A stretch of 64,000 bases of DNA, taken from assembly GCA_010279815.1 (NCBI GenBank), contig QEOQ01000114.1:143334-207333 (forward strand), in the 5' to 3' direction. The notes under the pieces are model-generated. The model did not search any database. It saw only the letters and a list, made by a program, of their open reading frames with translations, and was not told where the DNA came from. Of the stretch, positions 60,501 through 64,000 are shown one piece after another. Source of the DNA: Brachionus plicatilis. Lineage: Eukaryota; Rotifera; Eurotatoria; Ploima; Brachionidae. How positions within the stretch are numbered: the first letter of the stretch is position 1; each line of letters opens with the position of its first letter. The position numbers and the translations under genes were made by a program.

Positions 60501-62165
60501 TAAAAAATTAAAAAAAATAATTTTTAAGAAATTTTTTTTTAAATCAAATTTATGTTTCAGTTATTGAATTCGTACCTCCATAACTTCCTCCAAAAGCTAT
60601 AACAGGAGAATTTTCGGCATTTTTTACATTACTTTTTATGAATTTTACAAGATTTGCATAATCTTTTAATACTTGGTCTAATTGCAAGTAATTGTGATTC
60701 GGATAAATATGTGATTGATTTCCAAAGGGCAACGATTCGCCAAAGTAGCGGTGTTCTGCAAATACAACAAGAGCACCATGTTTTTCGCTCAATTGCCAAG
60801 CAAAAAACTAAAAACAAAATTTCATATCTTTTAAAATAAAATTCAGGACAATGAATAACAGCTATATTTGTTTTTAAATTGATGATGCTTAAAAAGATTT
60901 TATTAACTTAAAATAACATCTGAAATGTTATTTTTGTACTTTTTGGTTTTGAGTAATAAAAAAATAATTTGCTAACCACTTTAATTCATACTAAATGGCA
61001 TCAAAATTAAACTATTCACTTAAAAAAATTTATTTAAAAAAATCATTATTCAAATTAACTTCAAAAAATAAACTAAAATATTTATCGAATATTTCAACTT
61101 AAATTCAAATCATTTCATATAAATCAGTAAATTAAGACTTTCGCAAAATTTTTGCTTTAGAATTTTAATAAAATTAATTTTAAATTAATTATTTTAAGTT
61201 AGACTTGTATGAAAAAAACTAAGCTCCAATCCATACATTTTATAATTAATTTTCCCGTTAATAAACTAACTGATAAAAAATTAAAAATCTAATAATCTAT
61301 AATTTTAAAAAAAAAACGCATTATAATTTTTGTCAGATCACCAAAAATTGTTTTAACTGTGATTTTCTATTGGCATTTAAAAAACTTACATTTTCATGAC
61401 ATAAACTAACTATATCAGCTTCGTAACCGGTACAAAACATAATGGGACTTCCTTTACCCTTAAAATACTTATCATCCATGATGTATCTGTGCTGAAAAAA
61501 GTTTTGTTGGTTTGAATCATAGTTAAAGTTATCAACCTAAACATTTTTTTAATATAAAATTTTCTAATTGATTTTTTTTGAGATTTTACTTTTTGTTTAA
61601 AAAATTTTATGCTTTTGCAATTTTCTATAATTTGTTCATTTGTTATCGAATAACAATTTTTCATTAAATTAATAAGAACAAAATTTAAAAATAAAAAATT
61701 CCTCATTTTTATAAAAAGAATATTTTATTAAATATTTTCTTATGTTAGTCAATTTTATAGCACATTTTTTTTCAAGTTTATATGGTTTATATTTTTCAAG
61801 GTTCTATCACAAATGAAATTTAATAATGCCAAAAAATGATTTTAAAGTTTATCTAAATATAAATATCTAAATATAAAGAAAACGGCTTTTAAAAATTAAT
61901 CAAATAAATAACCTTTTGATGATCGGTTTAAAAGTGATGTTTGTCTTTGAATTTAAATTTTTTTTATTTAGAAATAGATTTAGATTAATTTAAGTCAAAC
62001 AAATTTTTTGCTTTTCAAATTTAGAAATCATTTATTCTGTTATTTTGTATTGATTTTTGCAGTTTATGTTTTACTTTTAAGTCAGCTACAAAAATCTTAT
62101 TTAAATAATTATTTGAGTGCTGTGAATTTCAAATACAAATTGTAAAAAAATTCTTCCTTTTTTCA
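57520..62165. repeat. Segmental duplication, unit 2 (contains S28 copy C)
   Basis: Tandem partner of 46170-53330, in the same orientation and more compact. It carries S28 copy C and stops resembling unit 1 at about 62165, after the block TTATTTGAGTGCTGTGAATT. Confidence 0.92.
59065..61706 (-). CDS. S28 serine carboxypeptidase (PRCP/DPP7 family), copy C
   Basis: Exons on the minus strand: 61706..61590, 61536..61390, 60807..60576, 60499..60135, 59959..59792, 59734..59533, 59347..59258 and 59195..59065; the product is about 483 aa. The structure and motifs equal copy B: signal peptide 1-20, FAEHRYFGESLPFG, nucleophile Ser at about 163 in GGSYGG, Asp at about 413 in WDPYW, His at about 438-439 in AAHHA. 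Exon 5 is two codons shorter (TKCIENEY versus TKCIPIESEY). Intron 2 is only about 580 bp, the likely ancestral state. The intron after exon 5 (59735-59791) starts GTAATA and is required, since unspliced reading reaches TAA. No lesion was found. High identity with copy B points to a recent tandem duplication. Confidence 0.9.
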
Positions 62166-62348
62166 TAAAAAAAAAAAATTTCAAAAATTTAAGTTAATTT
62201 AAAATGTTTAAAAATTATCCGGCAATAAAGTGCAACAAACATTGTTGAACACATTTATACCTAAGGGTTACTTTGAGTTAAAAGGAAAATAAAAATGTTT
62301 ATTTATGTGGCAGTATGCTTTAAATTTTTACAAGCTACTAAATATCTG

Positions 62349-62570
62349 CTACGATACATGGTTCTGAGGTAAAATTACGTAATTTTACGAAAATTTACTT
62401 TATTTTACCGTATTATACGTAAAAAATGATAAAACCAAAAAGGACCACAAAAAAATAATTTTTTACGATTTTTAATAGAATTTTCCAAAAAAAATGATAA
62501 AAAATTATTTTAAAATTACACAAATTAACGTAAAATTACATAATTTTACCTCAGAACCATGTATCGTAGC
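62349..62570. mobile_element. Palindromic element with GCTACGATACATGGTTCTGA ends
   Basis: Left GCTACGATACATGGTTCTGA and right TCAGAACCATGTATCGTAGC are exact inverses; GTAAAATTACGTAATTTTAC follows inside on the left, with a near match on the right. No open frame and no clear target duplication. Confidence 0.8.
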
Positions 62571-62589
62571 AGCACCCTTTTATTTGCAA

Positions 62590-62780
62590 GTCTGCAAAGC
62601 ACTAGATGTATTAGAAAATCACTAAAATCAAAAAGCAGAGTTTTTGCAGAAATTTAATTCGGTTGGTACAAAGTTTGTATCAGCTGATACGTTTTGCAGA
62701 ACAATTTTTAAACTCAAAGTAGAAAAGTTATTTCATTTTAAGATTTTTGTTCTTGTTCTTTGTTCCAAAATTCACAATGC
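62590..62780. mobile_element. Half copy of the GGCATTGTGAATTTTGG MITE family
   Basis: Ends TTGTTCCAAAATTCACAATG followed by CC, and contains the family-like GTTTGTATCAGCTGATACG and CAGAGTTTTTGCAGAA blocks. The left terminus is missing. Confidence 0.65.
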
Positions 62781-62833
62781 CAAAGACATAAAGCTGTTGG
62801 AAATTGAAAATTTTTAAGATCTCAAAAATATTT

Positions 62834-63205
62834 GGTATTGTAAAATTCAAATACAAATTGAAAAAATTTTTTCATTTTTTGATGAATTAAATTTAAATAT
62901 AATAAAACATATTAAAAAAATACTAACTATTATTACCTAAAATAAATTCATAACTAATTAAAAAAAAAAGCAAATGATTTTCTTTTTTTAGTAAATTAAA
63001 CCAATAATCAATTATAAATATTATTGATATTTAATTTTGTTGTCTTAATAAAAAATAAGAAAAAGTATTTTAAGGAAAAAAAGGTGCAACAAAGTATGTT
63101 GCACTTTGTTGCAGTATTTTTTTAAGTATATTTTATTAATTTTAATTTTGATTAATCAAAAAAGGAAGAAATTTTGTTCAATTTGTATTTGAATTTCACA
63201 ATACC
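62834..63205. mobile_element. Inverted-repeat MITE, GGTATTGTGAAATTC ends
   Basis: Left GGTATTGTAAAATTCAAATA and right, inverted, GGTATTGTGAAATTCAAATA; the repeat continues about 40 bp. Flanks AAAATATTT and AGAAAATTT are only a weak 9-bp match. A related half element starts near 62110 with GCTGTGAATTTCAAATAC. Confidence 0.75.
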
Positions 63206-63245
63206 AGAAAATTTGACATATGACTGCTATATTTCAAACCTAATA

Positions 63246-63612
63246 TTTTATTTATTTTATTTAAAAAATAATTTAGGGGAGGACCCCTGGGCACGTCCGA
63301 ATGGTTCTAGACCTTCGTTTAAGCCCTCATACCAAACCTAATATGGTTCGTATTAATTTGTTCTGGAAAGTGTTTAAGTATTTTATAGTTTTGACTTTTA
63401 GTGTTGAGACACCTAGCCAATAAGTAAACTTAGATGTACAATATGTCTTTTGGATAAAGTATTTGAGATCTGGACTAATATAATTATGTTCCATACCTAG
63501 GTAAGAAATAAAAAAAAATTTTTTTTAAACTCTTTTGGATTTATCAGTAGCTGTAATACCAAAGTCGAGATTAGAATTGAGTGTAACTCCAAGTAGTGTT
63601 GGATGCGGCCAA
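63246..63612 (-). pseudogene. LINE 3' end
   Basis: Near 63275-63330 the bases CGTCCGAATGG, then CCTTCGTTTAAGCCC, resemble the 3' end of the LINE at 55609-55720 (GTTCCGAATGGCAGAGCCTTC). On the minus strand near 63608-63550 the frame HPTLLGVTLNSNLDFG matches the reverse-transcriptase thumb motif. It is preceded on the left by a TTTATT-type tail. Confidence 0.72.
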
Positions 63613-63735
63613 GACAGACTGGTCCATTACACGGACGGTTTTTTGCGGCCACTTGGCCGGCCAGCTTGGCGGCCTAATTTTTAGACCGCCAAAATAAACG
63701 GCCAAATATAAACCGGCGGCCAAAAAACCGAGAAT
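63613..63735. repeat. GGCC-rich transposon end
   Basis: A GC-rich island in AT-rich DNA: GGCCACTTGGCCGGCCAG, GGCGGCC, and CGGCGGCCAAAAAACCG. Similar islands occur at 53115-53175 (CAGCGGCCAATTTTT, CCGGCCGGCCG) and weakly at 26930-27000. They look like subterminal repeats of an unnamed DNA transposon. No coding part is seen. Confidence 0.5.
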
Positions 63736-63807
63736 AAAATGATAAATTAATATAATTTAAAATATATTTATTATTTAAAAAAGTTGTTTTTTAATTAAAA
63801 AAAAAAA

Positions 63808-63988
63808 AATAGAAATTAGTTGTATGTAGTTGGTATTTATAGTCGTTGGTAATTTCTAGCCGTATTGGTTATTGGTGTACGTCCAATCACCAACTCCCAA
63901 CAACCCCCAACCTCAACTAACAACAACTTCCAACGACCAAAAAGTACCAACGACTATAAATACCAACTACATACAACTAATTTCTATT
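63808..63988. mobile_element. Palindromic element with (CAAC)-rich loop
   Basis: AATAGAAATTAGTTGTATGT with TAGTTGGTATTTATAGTCGT on the left is the inverse of the right end. The arms are about 45 bp. The loop is rich in CCAACAACCCCCAACC on this strand. It is flanked by an A run on the left and a T run on the right. Confidence 0.85.
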
Positions 63989-64000
63989 TATTTTTTTTTT

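Noticed and set aside
1..64000. CRISPR array, operon, ribosome-binding sites or bacterial promoters
   Set aside because: The window is eukaryotic by gene structure; the repeats are transposon ends, with no evenly spaced repeat-spacer pattern.
1..64000. tRNA or rRNA genes
   Set aside because: No cloverleaf with A and B box-like blocks and no conserved rRNA segment was noticed by eye; a covariance-model scan would be needed to exclude them.

Overview
The window is eukaryotic nuclear DNA from a small AT-rich invertebrate. Genes have many exons, introns are GT-AG and often only 50-80 bp long, and the protein families are metazoan (tubulin polyglutamylase, matrix metalloproteinase, S28 lysosomal-type serine carboxypeptidase, TPR/SEL1/MYND protein). 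The base composition, tiny introns and heavy load of DNA transposons would fit a monogonont rotifer such as Brachionus; that identification is inference. All exon joins below were built by hand from reading-frame continuity, splice-site dinucleotides and intron phase.

Layout. 1-3042: a hAT transposon whose transposase reads through once a 77-bp intron is removed; its left end lies outside the window. 3043-9986: non-coding DNA with gene relics (a fragment of the TPR/MYND gene, a decayed titin-like fibronectin-III exon, a hAT C-terminus) and two inverted-repeat elements. 9987-20322 (-): a nine-exon TTLL4-type tubulin polyglutamylase of about 1447 aa. 20873-23463 (-): an eight-exon secreted, furin-type matrix metalloproteinase of about 521 aa. 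25819-30908 (-): a dead S28 carboxypeptidase (copy A). 31021-32895: a transposon with long terminal inverted repeats and a 9-bp target duplication. 33910-34659 (+): an intronless acidic protein of unknown family. 37353-44117 (+): a TPR-SEL1-TPR-MYND gene, broken in this assembly by a 172-base N gap flanked by a repeated 60-bp exon piece and by a one-base homopolymer frameshift. Its last intron carries a Tigger/pogo relic. 48331-52564 and 59065-61706 (-): two complete S28 carboxypeptidase genes (copies B and C) inside a tandem segmental duplication. Between them (53320-56797) lies a partial duplicate of the TPR/MYND locus filled with nested transposons.

Two patterns stand out. First, a group of otherwise different inverted-repeat elements ends in GG, about five variable bases, then TGAARTT or a close variant, and several have exact 9-bp target duplications; some of these are confirmed by empty sites in paralogous DNA within this window. 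Second, the three S28 copies and the scattered TPR/MYND fragments allow relative dating of insertions, deletions and a template-switch-like palindrome. The genes do not form an operon-like unit. The recurring theme is local duplication followed by decay driven by transposons.
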